NCBI GenBank assembly: GCA_030710605.1
Contig: CP092869.1
Location: 11,185,425 to 11,249,424 of the forward strand
Source: Cordylochernes scorpioides
Taxonomy: Eukaryota > Arthropoda > Arachnida > Pseudoscorpiones > Chernetidae
DNA length: 64,000 nucleotides
Reading direction: 5' to 3'
A model generated the notes under the pieces. That model worked only from the letters and a program-made list of their open reading frames with translations, was not told the origin of the DNA and did not search any database. The translations under genes were made by a program, and so were the position numbers. Of this stretch, positions 1 to 10,203 are shown one piece after another (position 1 is the first letter of the stretch; each line of letters opens with the position of its first letter).

Positions 1-729
1 AGCTAGAGTACATAATTGACTATCTTCGATGACAGCACTATCGGCTACATGCATCCCCTGTGGGATTAGTTTCGGATATGGACTCCAATTCACCACCCAA
101 AGTTTACCTCGGTTATTGGTAAGTGAAATGACAGAGGAGGGAGCCGTTAGTTCTCTTTCCAGCAATAGCTCTTTTCGACATTCTGCCACCACAATTGCGT
201 CATTAGGAATGTCACGACTTGCTACTTCTATTAACTGAATAGAGGCGGGTTCGATTCTATATTCCAATTCCGAGTAGAGAGGTGAGCTGTTCTTAGGGGT
301 ATCCTCAAAAAGACATTTTTCTAAGAAGAGTGTGTCGTCAGCTGAATCAATTATCGCCCTAGATAACTTCAAAAAGTTCCAACCAAGAATAACATCGTGA
401 CTACAGTCTTCCATAACGACAAATTCAAAGCTTTCCTGTAGTCCATTCAAGTCCAGTTTCAGTGTGCAGCGTCCTTTTGGTCTTACAATTTTACCGTTGG
501 CTACTCGTAATGTGACGTCAGTTTCGGCAAACATTATTTTTCTTAGTTTGAGTCTGAACCTCTCAGAAATGACAGAATATGAGGCTCCTGAGTCGACGAG
601 GGCACGCGTCATTTTTCCTTCTATTTTAATGTCTATGTAATTTTCTTTTAATTCTAATGTGGTCGACAAGGGAGGATTTATAAATTTTGCGGCCTTACCT
701 CCAAAATAGGACGCATCTTCTAGTTTTCC
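1..729 (-). CDS. pol: Pol start: aspartic protease and linker of Gypsy A (partial)
   Basis: The frame is open from the gag overlap to the window edge. It carries the retroviral-type aspartic protease active site LVDSGASYSVIS around 600-565 and the flap/C-terminal signature CSHDVILGWNFL around 400-365. It then continues as the linker that precedes reverse transcriptase in element F, where the same protease is followed by a YLDD-type RT. There is no ATG at its start. Expression would need a -1 shift out of gag at GGAAAAC just before the gag TAG at 720-722. Reverse transcriptase, RNase H and integrase lie beyond the window. Confidence 0.75.
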
Positions 730-1895
730 TGACGGGAACGGCGAGGCGTCTGGCTGGGTCTTCTATCAGGAGACGAATATTGTCCTTTTTGGCCAGTGTA
801 AGGAGAGGGGCTTCGGTAGCGGCGTCTATTTTCTCTTGGCAGGTCGTCGTTGGGCTCTTGGTTGCTCCGAGAATTATAGAATGTTCTAGGTTCTAGCCTA
901 TCTCTCTGCTTGTAATTCCAAGTTTGTTCTCCTTCATATTCTCTCCTCCTGTCACGGCAGTAGCGCACGACGTGGCCAGGGCGTCCGCAGTGGAAACAGA
1001 TTGGCTTACCTTCCGTGGTTCGCCATTCGTTGGTATCGCGTCTTCCGTTTACTTGTTTTGGCTGCTGCGGTCTTATCGTTTGGGCCACATATCTATTATT
1101 ATAAAACTCTCGGGGTCTTTCCTTCTGTGGGGAACTTCTCCTAGGCTTTGAGATTGGCGCCAGGGTTCTTCCAATCTCCTCCTTTACCATATCTTCGATG
1201 GTAGAAATTTTTGGTTCCTCTCGAGTAGAGCCTAATGCCCGCTGTACCTCCTCACGAACAATTTGCCTGATCATAGATGACAAATATGCCCTGTCATCAT
1301 GATCACTGAGAGATGCCACATTTGGTAGTCGCTCGTATTTGGTAGGGGTCACTCGCTTACAGTGTAGGCTTCCAATGCGGCGACATTCGGTGACGAATTG
1401 CTCAGTGTTATGCACATCCCTTGGGAGAAGTGCCTGGTAGAGCTCCTCAGCTATCCCTTTCATCAGATGGGATATTTTATCTTCCTCATTCATTTGTGGA
1501 TCTACCTCTTTGCAAAGGCGCAGGACGTCTTGGATGTAATATTCGGTGCTTTCTCCTTTTAATTGTGCGCGAGATTTGAGTATTTTCTCAGCTCGCAGTC
1601 TTGAGCTTTCATTTTTTCCAAATACATTTTCTAATTTTGACATGAACTCCGTCCATGTCTGGATGCTTTCCTCGTTGTTTTCATACCATTTGAGAGCAGT
1701 GCCAGTTAGATAGAAATAAACGTTAGCGAGACAAAGGGTTTCATCCCATTGGTTGTGCTTCGCCACACGTTCATACCCTTTTAACCAGCTACGGGGATCT
1801 TCAACACCCTCACCAGAGAACATTGAGGGGTTTCTAGGTAGATGTTGGACAAAAAATGAACCTACCTGAGTAGTTGCTTCTTTCTTGATGTTCAT
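720..1895 (-). CDS. gag: Gag polyprotein of Gypsy A
   Basis: Structural protein that packages the element's RNA. I take the ATG at 1895 (about 391 residues); the open frame runs upstream into the primer site and LTR, but without an ATG. The N-terminal half has the retrotransposon Gag fold signature (WLKGYERVAKHNQW, then YFYLTGTALKWY). A single CCHC zinc knuckle (CFHCGRPGHVVRYC) lies in the last third, followed by a basic Arg/Ser-rich tail. The frame is uninterrupted. It ends AAC-TAG, and the pol frame overlaps it in the -1 frame at GGAAAAC, which suggests programmed -1 frameshifting. Gag of element F is its closest relative in the window. Confidence 0.85.
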   Translation of the reverse strand: MNIKKEATTQVGSFFVQHLPRNPSMFSGEGVEDPRSWLKGYERVAKHNQWDETLCLANVYFYLTGTALKWYENNEESIQTWTEFMSKLENVFGKNESSRLRAEKILKSRAQLKGESTEYYIQDVLRLCKEVDPQMNEEDKISHLMKGIAEELYQALLPRDVHNTEQFVTECRRIGSLHCKRVTPTKYERLPNVASLSDHDDRAYLSSMIRQIVREEVQRALGSTREEPKISTIEDMVKEEIGRTLAPISKPRRSSPQKERPREFYNNRYVAQTIRPQQPKQVNGRRDTNEWRTTEGKPICFHCGRPGHVVRYCRDRRREYEGEQTWNYKQRDRLEPRTFYNSRSNQEPNDDLPRENRRRYRSPSPYTGQKGQYSSPDRRPSQTPRRSRQEN

Positions 1896-1971
1896 GGTTT
1901 TTTCTTCTTGCTCAACCGAGTCAATTTTCCGTTTTTTTCTGAATGGGTATCGATCCAGCTTCTCCACCAGT

Positions 1972-2220
1972 TGTAGCGTAGAAATCAAGCCTTGAAATAT
2001 CCTAAGATGTAAAAGTATTTATTGATGACGTCACAGCGACGAGTCGACAATTATTAACAGGTCAGCCCAACTATTTACAGCTAGAGAATCTTAAGCAAGT
2101 AAGCAAAGAAATATTTTAAGATGATTTCACAAAAACAGATTAATATATATTTTTATAATCTGTTGAATATATTTTCATTGAATAATATTAAATTAAATAA
2201 TAAAATATTTCTTCGCCACA
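1972..2220 (-). repeat. 5' LTR and primer binding site of Gypsy A
   Basis: On the minus strand the LTR opens with TGTGGCGAAG at 2220 and closes with GCTACA at 1972 (TG...CA). It contains an AATAAA signal near its end. Two bases later a primer binding site begins (TGGTGGAGAAGCTGG, from 1969 downward), similar to the site TGGCGGAGACGCTGG of element F. The partner LTR is outside the window, so the ends rest on the TG/CA termini and the primer site. Confidence 0.6.
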
Positions 2221-2517
2221 ATATTTTATTCAATTCAGATTAAAATTACATAAGCAAACATTTAAATATATATATCCTGCCTAACAATTCTCTATACTAA
2301 CTCTAAAACATTAAGTGATCTCTTTACAGTTTGTTTTGGTCACTGGTCCAATATTTTTATTTTCATAGACCAAATTATGAGATTAATTCACAGATGAAAA
2401 ATATGCAAAACAACTAAACAAATATATACATCAATTTAATATTTATTTAAAACAAATGAACAACTATATACATCAATTTAATATTTATTTAAAACAAATG
2501 AACAACTATATACATCA
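2221..2517 (-). repeat. 3' LTR of Gypsy B, clipped at its outer end
   Basis: Matches 6465-6719 closely (starts TGATGTATATAG on the minus strand). It differs by a 46-bp internal direct duplication near 2430-2515 that the 5' LTR lacks, and by the loss of the terminal 45 bp next to element A. Confidence 0.85.
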
Positions 2518-2577
2518 ATTCCCCCTTCTTAGGCTTGGCCCCCCTTATTTATTTATTTACTCTCCATATCTCTGCGG

Positions 2578-5500
2578 TCATCTACGCTCCCTCTGAGGAT
2601 ACCTGGGGGTTGTAACACTTTTTTCCTCCGAGATTGGAGTTGGCACACATTCAGTATCATTCATATTAGTGGGATGTGATTTACCAGGCAACATTTTTTT
2701 AATGTAGTTTTGATGAACCTTTTTTTTACTGTCACCTTGTTTTATTAAATAAACATTCCTTCCTAGTATTTTAATGATTTTTCCTGTATACCAAGAGGGA
2801 TGCCCATTAGTAATCCACCTAAATTTCACAGTCTCATCCACTTTAAATTTACTGTTAACACATTGACCATTGACTTTGGAGACTTTTACTTCTTCTTTTG
2901 ACAAAACAGAAAGGCTTGATCTGATCTTTCTTCCAAGAAACAGTTCCGCAGGTGATGTCCCTTTCCTAATATTTACATCGGTCCTTATAAAGAACAAAGC
3001 CCTGGACAGAGCCAAATCTAGTTACACCTGCTCATTTTCATATAATTGCTTTTTTAGCAATTTCTTTACCTCTCTTACAGAGACTTCTGCCTGTCCATTC
3101 GATTTTGGGTGATATGGGGGAGATGTCACATGGGATATGCCATTCTTAGACAAAAAATCACCAAAGTCACTACTAAAGAAAGGAGGACCATTATCAGAAA
3201 CCACTACTTGTGGAAATCCGTAGCGAGCAATACAATTTCTCATAAAATTTATACAAAAATATGCACTGGTAGATGGTACTTCAGAAACTTCTACCCATGA
3301 AGAAAATGAATCTACTGCTAGTAAAAACAGTTTGTTTTTGAAATTGAAATAGTCCATGTGAACCCTCCTCCATGGTCCTGCATATTTAGGCCAACTCTCA
3401 GTCCTTTGAGGAGGCAAACATTCATTAGAAAGACAAGTTCTGCAATTTTTTGTAATTATTTCTATTGAAGAGTCCATGCCGGGCCACCAAATAGATGAAC
3501 GTGCCATCATTTTCATTTTATTAGTTCCTGCATGGCTCTCATGTAATAATTGAAGTACCCTTTCATGTAGACTTTTTGGGATAACCATTCTATTCTCCAG
3601 AAAAATACATTTTTGGAGAATGGTAAAGTCATCAATCCTTTTTAAATAAGGAATGAGATCATCATTGGGACTTGTGGGTAACTCCCCTGTCTCAATAATT
3701 TTATACAATTTGAATAAAGTTCTGTCTAATTGTGTTTCATGAGCCACAAGAACATGGTCAATGATGGAAGTATTTAAGAGTAAAATTTCACCACTCCCAT
3801 CATTATATTCCAAATTACTCTCTTGAAACTCTGGAAATCTAGAAAGGAAATCTGGAATAATATTATCCTTTCCTTTTTTATACTTAATTTCAAAACTAAA
3901 ATTTGAAAGAGTTAGAGCCCATCTATGAAGTCTATTTGCAATGAGTGGAGGCAAATTTGTTTTATCTCCAAAAATAGTTATTAAGGGCTTGTGATCAGTA
4001 TAAATGGTAAATTTCCTACCAAAAAGGTATTTTTCAAATTTATTTACTGCAAAGACAATTGCAAGTCCTTCTCTTTCAACTTGAGAAAATTTTCTTTCAT
4101 GAACATTTAAAGTTCTGGAAATGAAACACACAGGCCTTTCCTCCCCATCCTTCAAATGTGAAAGGGTTGCTCCTATTCCGACCTGACTTGCATCACAAGA
4201 AAGAATCAAAGGCAAATTTAGGGAATAATGCGATAAACATGTGGTCTCATCTAATGCATTTTTACAGGAATTGAAGGATCTATCTGTCCCAGCATTCCAA
4301 GACCATTTCACATTCCTCTTTAATAGGTTGTATAAAGGATGTGCTAAATTTGAAAGATTTGGCAAAAATTTACTATAAAATGACAAAAATCCAAGGAAGC
4401 TTTTTAATTCAGTTATATTCTTAGGAACTGGACAATTCTTTATGCAAGCTAGTTTGTCTTTCAAGGGATATATACCAAATTTATTAATTTTATGTCCAAG
4501 ATATTCAATCTCATTTTTAACAAACAAGCACTTATTTTTGTTTATCGTAAAATTATTTTCTTTAAGAATATTAAGTGTTCTTTTAAGAATATCTAAATGG
4601 CTTTCCAAATCCTCTGATGCAATAAGAATGTCATCAAAATAAATGTAAACATCTTTGATTCCCGAGAAGAAGGATTCCATTGTCTTCTGAAATATTTCAG
4701 AAGCAGTCTTTATACCAAAGGCCAAACGATTATATTTATATAAACCTTTGTGAGTGGAGACAACCAAATACTTTTTTGAAATATCATCCATCTCTATTTG
4801 ATGGTAAGCCTTTGACAAATCTAATTTAGTAAATAGGTTCTTTCCTTTAAAATTACTCAAGACTAAATCAATGTTAGGGATAGGATATTTGACATCCTCT
4901 AAGTAAGGATTTAAACTCTTTTTAAAATCAGCGCAAAGTCTAATTTGACCATCTGGTTTTGCAACACAAACAAGAGGTGAAGCACAATCACTTCTATCTA
5001 TATATAGGAGACAAAATATTCAAATCAACCAATTTATCAATTTCATCTTCCACAAGTTGTTTTAAGGCAAAAGGAACTTGTCTGAATTTGTAAAATTTTG
5101 GGATAAAGTCAGCCTTCACATCAAGATGGCATTTGATACCTGTAATAGGGCCAGATTTGTATTCAAAAATGGATTCATAATCATTTAAAAGTGAATCTAT
5201 ATTAAAAGAGTCCAATTTATGCAAATAATTGAAAGAAATATTGAAAAGATTAAGGAAATCTCTTCCCAAGAGAAATTTAGAACAATTTAAATCAGTTATT
5301 AGTATTTCAATGATCCTAGAAACATTTCTTAATTTTATATTAAATTTAGCCTTGCCCAAAATAGGTATTTTAGAGCCACTATTGCCTGTCAAGACTGTAT
5401 TACATTTATTTAATTTAATATTTTTGAAATATTTAAAGTACACATATTTAGTTAATGTAGTAATGGCTGCACCAGTATCAATTTCAGCCAAAAATTTTAT

Positions 5501-5641
5501 ATCATTTACATATACTGTTTCAGTCAAAGGAGGATGTAAATTTATATTATTCAATGATAAACTATTTTGAGATCCCAAAGGATTATTATCATTAGGGTGC
5601 TTTTTAAATTTATTAAAAGTATTTTTAGAATTTCTGGGCAA
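2578..5641 (-). pseudogene. pol: Pol of Gypsy B: protease, RT, RNase H, integrase (two lesions)
   Basis: In order: aspartic protease (DTGAAITTLTK) near 5470; RT with FTKLDLSKAYHQIEM and IYFDDILIAS; RNase H (LSCDASQVGIGATL, YTDHKPL); the integrase zinc-binding region (HAGTNKMKMMARSSIWWPGM, then CRTC); and the integrase core with SDNGPPFF and YHPKSNGQAE. A C-terminal integrase extension runs to 2578. Lesions: an extra AGAT near 4990 shifts the frame between protease/RT start and the RT body, and an in-frame TAA at about 3019 interrupts integrase (the protein resumes at once in the same frame). Upstream, gag ends in an in-frame TAA four bases before this frame, with no frame change. Confidence 0.85.
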
Positions 5642-5644
5642 TTT

Positions 5645-6343
5645 TTACGGGCAGAACTGTCTTTTTTTATAACATATTGTAGAAATATGACCTACCCTAC
5701 CACAAACTCTACAAGTAGCTGATTTAAAAAAACAATTATAATGTAGATGGTTGGTCTTACCACAGTGTTTGCAGGCATTATTAATGGCATGAAGATGCTG
5801 TGGGGACTGATGGGCATTTTCGGATCCCTTGATGTTGTGTAGGTCATTATCTGCTGACTCCGCAGACAGAGCTATGTCTAATGCACCATCAAAAGTTAAT
5901 CCTTCTTCCTGTAGGAGTTTCTTTTGGGTCGATGTATCAATGATGCCCGCAACAAATCTATCTCGTAGGGATTCTTGCAAAAAATCTCCAAAGTTACACC
6001 TTTGAGCCTGTTCTTTTAGGCGTATCATATATTTAGAAATTGTTTCGCCTGATTTTTTATCCATTTTCTGAAATATGAATCTTTCATATATTATATTGGT
6101 TTTAGGATTAAAATGTTTCAATAAGATAATACATAATTTATCAAAGGGAACTTGATCAACTTCCTCCGGAAAAACTAAATTTCGCAAGATACCAAAATAT
6201 TTAGGGCCGATGCTTGAAATAAGAAATGGCGTCTTAAAATCTTCCTTTGTTTTAGAAATTAGCATAAATTGCTTCAAGCGATATATATAATTTTCAACAT
6301 TTTCTAAATTCTCGTCAAATTTTTCAAACATACCTGAAGACAT
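5645..6343 (-). CDS. gag: Gag of Gypsy B, two zinc knuckles
   Basis: About 232 residues from the ATG at 6343; the open frame extends 8 codons upstream without an ATG. The N-terminal part is a short Gag-like domain (YIYRLKQFMLISKT). The C-terminus has two CCHC knuckles, CKHCGKTNHLHYNC and CRVCGRVGHISTIC. The frame is intact and ends at TAA (5647-5645). The same frame continues straight into the protease region (KLPRN...), so the gag/pol border is a single in-frame stop codon. The equivalent stop is present in element D at the same place relative to a PRN motif. Confidence 0.82.
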   Translation of the reverse strand: MSSGMFEKFDENLENVENYIYRLKQFMLISKTKEDFKTPFLISSIGPKYFGILRNLVFPEEVDQVPFDKLCIILLKHFNPKTNIIYERFIFQKMDKKSGETISKYMIRLKEQAQRCNFGDFLQESLRDRFVAGIIDTSTQKKLLQEEGLTFDGALDIALSAESADNDLHNIKGSENAHQSPQHLHAINNACKHCGKTNHLHYNCFFKSATCRVCGRVGHISTICYKKRQFCP

Positions 6344-6419
6344 ATTTAAAGTATAATTTATTTTCACAAATCAATTTCTTTTTTCTTTACAAAATTCGCA
6401 TCCCATCCTCGTCGCCAGT

Positions 6420-6719
6420 TGTTTCGTGCTTGTTCTTAGTATTTAAAACTCATTTATATTTTATATATTTTATTCAATTCAGATTAAAATTACATAAGCA
6501 AACATTTAAATATATATATCCTGCCTAACAATTCTCTATACTAACTCTATCACATTAAGTGATCTCTTTACAGTTTGTTTTGGTCACTGGTCCAATATTT
6601 TTATTTTCATAGACCAAATTATGAGATTAATTCACAGATGAAAAATATGCAAAACAACTAAACAAATATATACATCAATTTAATATTTATTTAAAACAAA
6701 TGAACAACTATATACATCA
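6420..6719 (-). repeat. 5' LTR and primer binding site of Gypsy B
   Basis: 300-bp LTR on the minus strand, TGATGTATATAG at 6719 to CACGAAACA at 6420 (TG...CA). It is followed after AC by the primer site TGGCGACGAGGATGGG. It pairs with 2221-2517. Confidence 0.85.
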
Positions 6720-6794
6720 GATCAGTCCTAAGGAGGGGGCAGTGTTACGTAAAAAGAAAAGAACATTCCAGAATGGAGAGAGAATATTCTAGAA

Positions 6795-7050
6795 CAGGGG
6801 TGGCGAACCTTTTTATAATAGAAGGCCAATTTCATTTTACCATTTTTGAGAAGGCCGCATATTTATATATATATATAAATATTATATATATTATATAATA
6901 TATGACATTCGTATTAGATATTTTCAATAAAATAATGAAAGTAATTGAAAACTGCGAAACAAAAATTATAGTTTTGAATTTAAGAAAAGGCCACAACTTG
7001 GGCAAGAAAAGGCCACATGCGGCCTTAAGGCCACACGTTCGCCACCCCTG
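6795..7050. mobile_element. hAT-type MITE with perfect 8-bp target duplication
   Basis: 256-bp non-coding element with terminal inverted repeats CAGGGGTGGCGAAC / GTTCGCCACCCCTG. It is flanked on both sides by TTCTAGAA (6787-6794 and 7051-7058), the 8-bp target duplication typical of hAT elements. The interior is AT-rich and repeats an AAGGCC motif near both ends. It sits inside the LTR at 6743-7538. Confidence 0.92.
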
Positions 7051-7094
7051 TTCTAGAACATTTAAGAATAATCTAGAAAAAGCGGAAGACAACT

Positions 7095-7200
7095 GATTTG
7101 CCAATCAGTTGCGATTGCGCAATCGCTTTGTGCTGGCGGCTTTCTGATTGGCTGACCAACCGTGACCGTTCTGGAAAGATCTACTCCGGTATATATAGGG
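7095..7200 (+). promoter_or_regulatory. Pol II promoter-like block of the LTR
   Basis: GCCAATCAG near 7100, CTGATTGGCTG near 7145 (inverted CCAAT) and TATATATAG at about 7190-7198 stand in promoter order. Transcription would start about 30 bp downstream, around 7220. This is the likely U3/R border of the LTR. Confidence 0.5.
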
Positions 7201-7538
7201 ATGAGAAACTCATGCCAGGGAGTAGAAAGATAAGGGAAGTCGAAGAACGAAGCTACGTGGTGTACTCCAAGCAAGCTTGGTCTCAAGAGGTCGGACTGCT
7301 GCTTACCGCCGACGCCGGTGTACTTCTTGGAAGATTCTAGAAGGTTCTACGAACTTCTGTCTCTGTTCTGCTCCTGTTTTTCCTCACCGTGCTGCAGTTG
7401 GTGAGTTTTTAACTGCTGTTTTCTTTATTGTTGTTTTTTTGCACTCTTCTGTAATTATTTTATTGATTAGGCTTAAATAAAGTCCTAAAGATCCTTTGTA
7501 CTCACGGAAGTTATTCTTTTTCAACCAACAACGCAACA

Positions 7539-8042
7539 ATATAAAAATGTTGGTTTTTAAAACAATATTTATACTAATAACGTATACAATTTTAGAGGTG
7601 TACTATATATGGTATTGCTATGGTATATATTTTTACTCTGCTTATTCAAATTCGAATTTTCACATCTTCAATTCCCGTTCCACAGCATCAGATAGTTCAG
7701 TAAATCAGTGGTATTTTGTACATTTGATGTGTTAAGAAAGAACTAAAAAGACGACCAATGCCGGTTTCCTTTTTTTAAATAGAAAAACGCCTTCCATTGT
7801 TGTAGATATAACGCATTCTCGAGAATGCAATCTCTATGTTCTATCTTATCGCCTCGATACTTCCATTATTGATGCAACACTCACTCTGCGAGTTATACTA
7901 ACACCCATAGAGATAATTAGACATAAGACCGTTTCCCAGAGTATCAACTACCCGGGCTGTCTAGGAATCTAGTATAAGATTCTTATCAGAGCTAAACTAG
8001 TTGACTCCTGCCCAGAAGTCCAACCCCTCCTCTACATCTTCT
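7539..8042. other. No gene recognised
   Basis: Only short unrecognised open frames (for example 7496-7735) and no repeat structure that I could identify. Confidence 0.5.
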
Positions 8043-8412
8043 TTCTTATCTCAACTCAATCATATTAGGGTGTCAAACTTGTAAAGCTTGAGACTTTTGA
8101 AAAGAGATTTGACAACCATCATGATTGGGTGAAGTAGAATGTGTCTGCCTTCGTCATTAAGACTGGGAGCACTACTCAGTGGCAGGCCAACTTAGCTCCG
8201 AAAGAAATGGCCGCCTCTGACATGAGGAACAGAAGCCATGTGCAGCCGCTCCTAATATGGAGTACAAACGCTGCTCATCCTGTATCCCTGGATCAGGAGT
8301 CTTTACAGGATACTATCAGCCGGGCCAGCTGAGCCCAGGTTTTTTAGTGAGCTTGTTACTGCTTCCCCTCCTCCTTTTTCATCCGGGCTTGGGACCGGCA
8401 AAGGCGGAGTTC
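8043..8412 (+). repeat. SINE-like interspersed repeat, copy 1
   Basis: Copy of a family of about 370 bp present six times in the window (also 14.4/19.0, 22.1, 35.3, 42.3 and 47.6/49.2 kb). Copies share the left end (ACTCAATCATATTAGGG) and, where complete, the right end (GGACCGGCAAAGGCGGAG); the 22.1-kb copy finishes in a TAA-repeat tail. A shared left end argues for a SINE rather than randomly 5'-truncated LINE ends. Short open frames inside it recur between copies but are not a recognised protein. Confidence 0.75.
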
Positions 8413-9972
8413 CTCCTCTACATCGCGGTCGGGAGAAGCAGCACAAGTAAGGGACTGCTCTGTAAAGCGAAGTACAGTCGGGACTTTGTGAACCCCGAGC
8501 CACTACGGTAACCGTGAACAGGGAACTCTGAAATGTAGATGACTAACGGGGAAATGGCATCCATCCTTTCCATGGAGCAACATGGACAAGACACCACCAC
8601 CATTTGACTAGTTTATGATATTTTAAAATAGTCTCAAATATACAGACAATTTCATAACAAGTTAATCAAAATAAAGAGTAAAATAACTTTTAAAAGTATA
8701 TGATTACAAGTCTTATGTACAGAAGACAAAGGCAAGGCTGATAGACCGTTAGTCAAAACTGAACTGGGCTCCCCTCGTGGTGGCAACAGGAACTAGTAGT
8801 TGTCAGCTGCGCCAAAAAACTTTTCTCTATCGCTTTCATCTTTTCAGCACTTCCACTTGAAAGCGACCAGTATCTTTCGTCGAGAGTTGGTAGAGCCTTG
8901 ATGCCACCTAGTTTATTACCCGTTAAACTTGAATAATTCAATTTCTTTGCAGTTCTCTTACAAGATGGAATTTGACCTCAAAGAATATTTGGGTTATAGG
9001 TAGGTCTATGGATGAAGTGTTTAGGATAATCCATGGCCATTAAATGGTTATATCTATTTTTTTTTCTAAGGATTTAAAAATAGAGAGAGAACAGTGTGGG
9101 GATAAGCGTTTTGTCAGTGTTTTTAGTGTGTTTATTTTATTACTAATGGGGAATCTTGAGGTGAAATGGGTGTTATGGAGGCTGTATGTTTTTTTTTAAT
9201 AAACTGTGTAATGTTATCTGGATATATATTTGATACTATAAAGTAAATTGCCAGGAGAAAATGATTTTATATTCCAAGGAGAACGTTTCTATGTTTAAAT
9301 AAATATATATTTGATGGTAAATATATTTAAAAATGGAATAGTGTGTGTGTGTGTGTGTGTTAAGCTGTTCTGGTTCTACGATGAAATTAATATCTGGGTA
9401 ATAATTTTGTAATAAGTGGCATATTTGTGTTTCACTGTTTTTTTTAACAAATGTAAAACACGATATCTATGTACCTTATCCATATGAATATATCCTCCCT
9501 ATGCCGCTGGTTGATCAATTTATCCAAATCATCCTTAAAACTTCAGTCAGCACAGAAGATATTTTTCATTTTGATCAATGTAAATAATTAATAAGTTACT
9601 TTAGAATATAACTCATTGTAAATAACTAAACTTGATCATCTTTCTCTATCCACGATATAAATTATTACAGATAACTTCATCAACTTCCATCATTGCTTAT
9701 CATATTGTAAATAACTATGTTGGGATTTCTTCTATCTGCTTATGTTGTTGCTTATTTGTTTAAGGTATATGTTTACTCAATACTCTTTTTCTTAATTGTT
9801 CATTTTCTTTTTGATAATTCTGTTACCTACTCTGCTACAATTATTGTGAATAGTTTTACGCGCAATTATCCAGATCGGATATAGCGTGTCTTATTTGCAA
9901 CTAGTAATAAATAAATCTTGACTCAAAATGATCAATTAAATGTACATTGTACGTAATTGTATATGATGCATT
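8413..9972. other. No gene recognised; short GT microsatellite
   Basis: Mostly AT-rich sequence. A (GT)n run lies near 9340-9360. The segment 8560-8600 resembles the 70-bp tandem unit at 46.8-47.1 kb (CATGGACAAGACACCACCA). Confidence 0.5.
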
Positions 9973-10072
9973 NNNNNNNNNNNNNNNNNNNNNNNNNNNN
10001 NNNNNNNNNNNNNNNNNNNNNNNNNNNNNNNNNNNNNNNNNNNNNNNNNNNNNNNNNNNNNNNNNNNNNNNN
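9973..10072. other. Assembly gap of 100 N
   Basis: Exactly 100 unknown bases, the usual placeholder for a gap of unknown size. The sequence right after it (TCTATTCCACCAGATGGCGC) is also found, reversed, next to the second gap at 50.9 kb. Confidence 0.99.
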
Positions 10073-10203
10073 TCTATTCCACCAGATGGCGCTCTGCCTT
10101 CTGTAAAGCACATGTGCTCCTGGTCAGGATATGCCATGTTTAATATTGATTTCAACACCTGATCTTTTTATCTTTTATTTTTTATTTTGTTTATATATAT
10201 ATA
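10073..10203. repeat. Penelope/retrozyme-type end module
   Basis: Shares the CCAGATGGCGCTCTGCC block with 50.94 kb (reversed) and, more diverged, with 63.05 kb. The retrozyme units at 20.6-21.9 kb have a similar GCGCCATCT...GGAATA block. The TCAACACCTGA tail recurs at 40.87 and 63.2 kb. Identity of the parent element is inferred from the Penelope-like fragment at 50.5-50.8 kb. Confidence 0.45.

Larger units (their letters stand above)
1..2220 (-). mobile_element. Ty3/Gypsy retrotransposon A, 5' half (runs off window start)
   Basis: Minus-strand LTR retrotransposon cut by the window edge. In element order it has a 5' LTR (2220-1972), a primer binding site just after it, a complete gag (1895-720) and the start of pol with protease (729-1). 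The gag and protease are clearly related to those of element F at 51.3-56.6 kb: the zinc knuckle and the spacing from knuckle to protease match. Nothing inside the window disables it, so it could be a young, intact copy; the rest of pol and the 3' LTR lie outside. Confidence 0.85.
2221..6719 (-). mobile_element. Ty3/Gypsy retrotransposon B, nearly complete
   Basis: Minus-strand element with 5' LTR 6719-6420, a primer site two bases later (TGGCGACGAGGATGGG, from 6417), gag 6343-5645, pol 5641-2578, a polypurine tract (AAGAAGGGGGAAT) at about 2530-2518 and a 3' LTR starting at 2517. The 3' LTR stops at 2221, where element A's 5' LTR begins; about 45 terminal bases are missing, which fits insertion of A into this LTR. 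The primer site matches that of element D, and the Gag and Pol proteins are of the same lineage. Pol has one frameshift and one nonsense codon, so this copy is probably dead. Confidence 0.88.
6743..7538 (+). repeat. Solo or 3' LTR of another Gypsy-like element, with a MITE inside
   Basis: A purine tract AAGGAGGGGGCAG (6730-6742) is followed directly by TGTTACG, as at the start of a 3' LTR. The right end reads GCAACA at 7538, an inverted match to TGTT. Inside are two CCAAT-type boxes, a TATATATAG box at 7190 and AATAAA at about 7475, all in plus-strand order for U3-R-U5. Removing the MITE at 6795-7050 and one target copy leaves about 530 bp. No internal region of this element is seen; it lies against element B. 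No second copy of the LTR was found in the window, so the call rests on structure. Confidence 0.55.

Noticed and set aside
8753-8941. 62-codon frame next to a TTTCTTTGCAG splice-like site
   Set aside because: No recognised domain and no partner exon or stop/start context; too weak to call a gene.
9341-9361. GT microsatellite
   Set aside because: Short and ordinary; mentioned only as content of the region.
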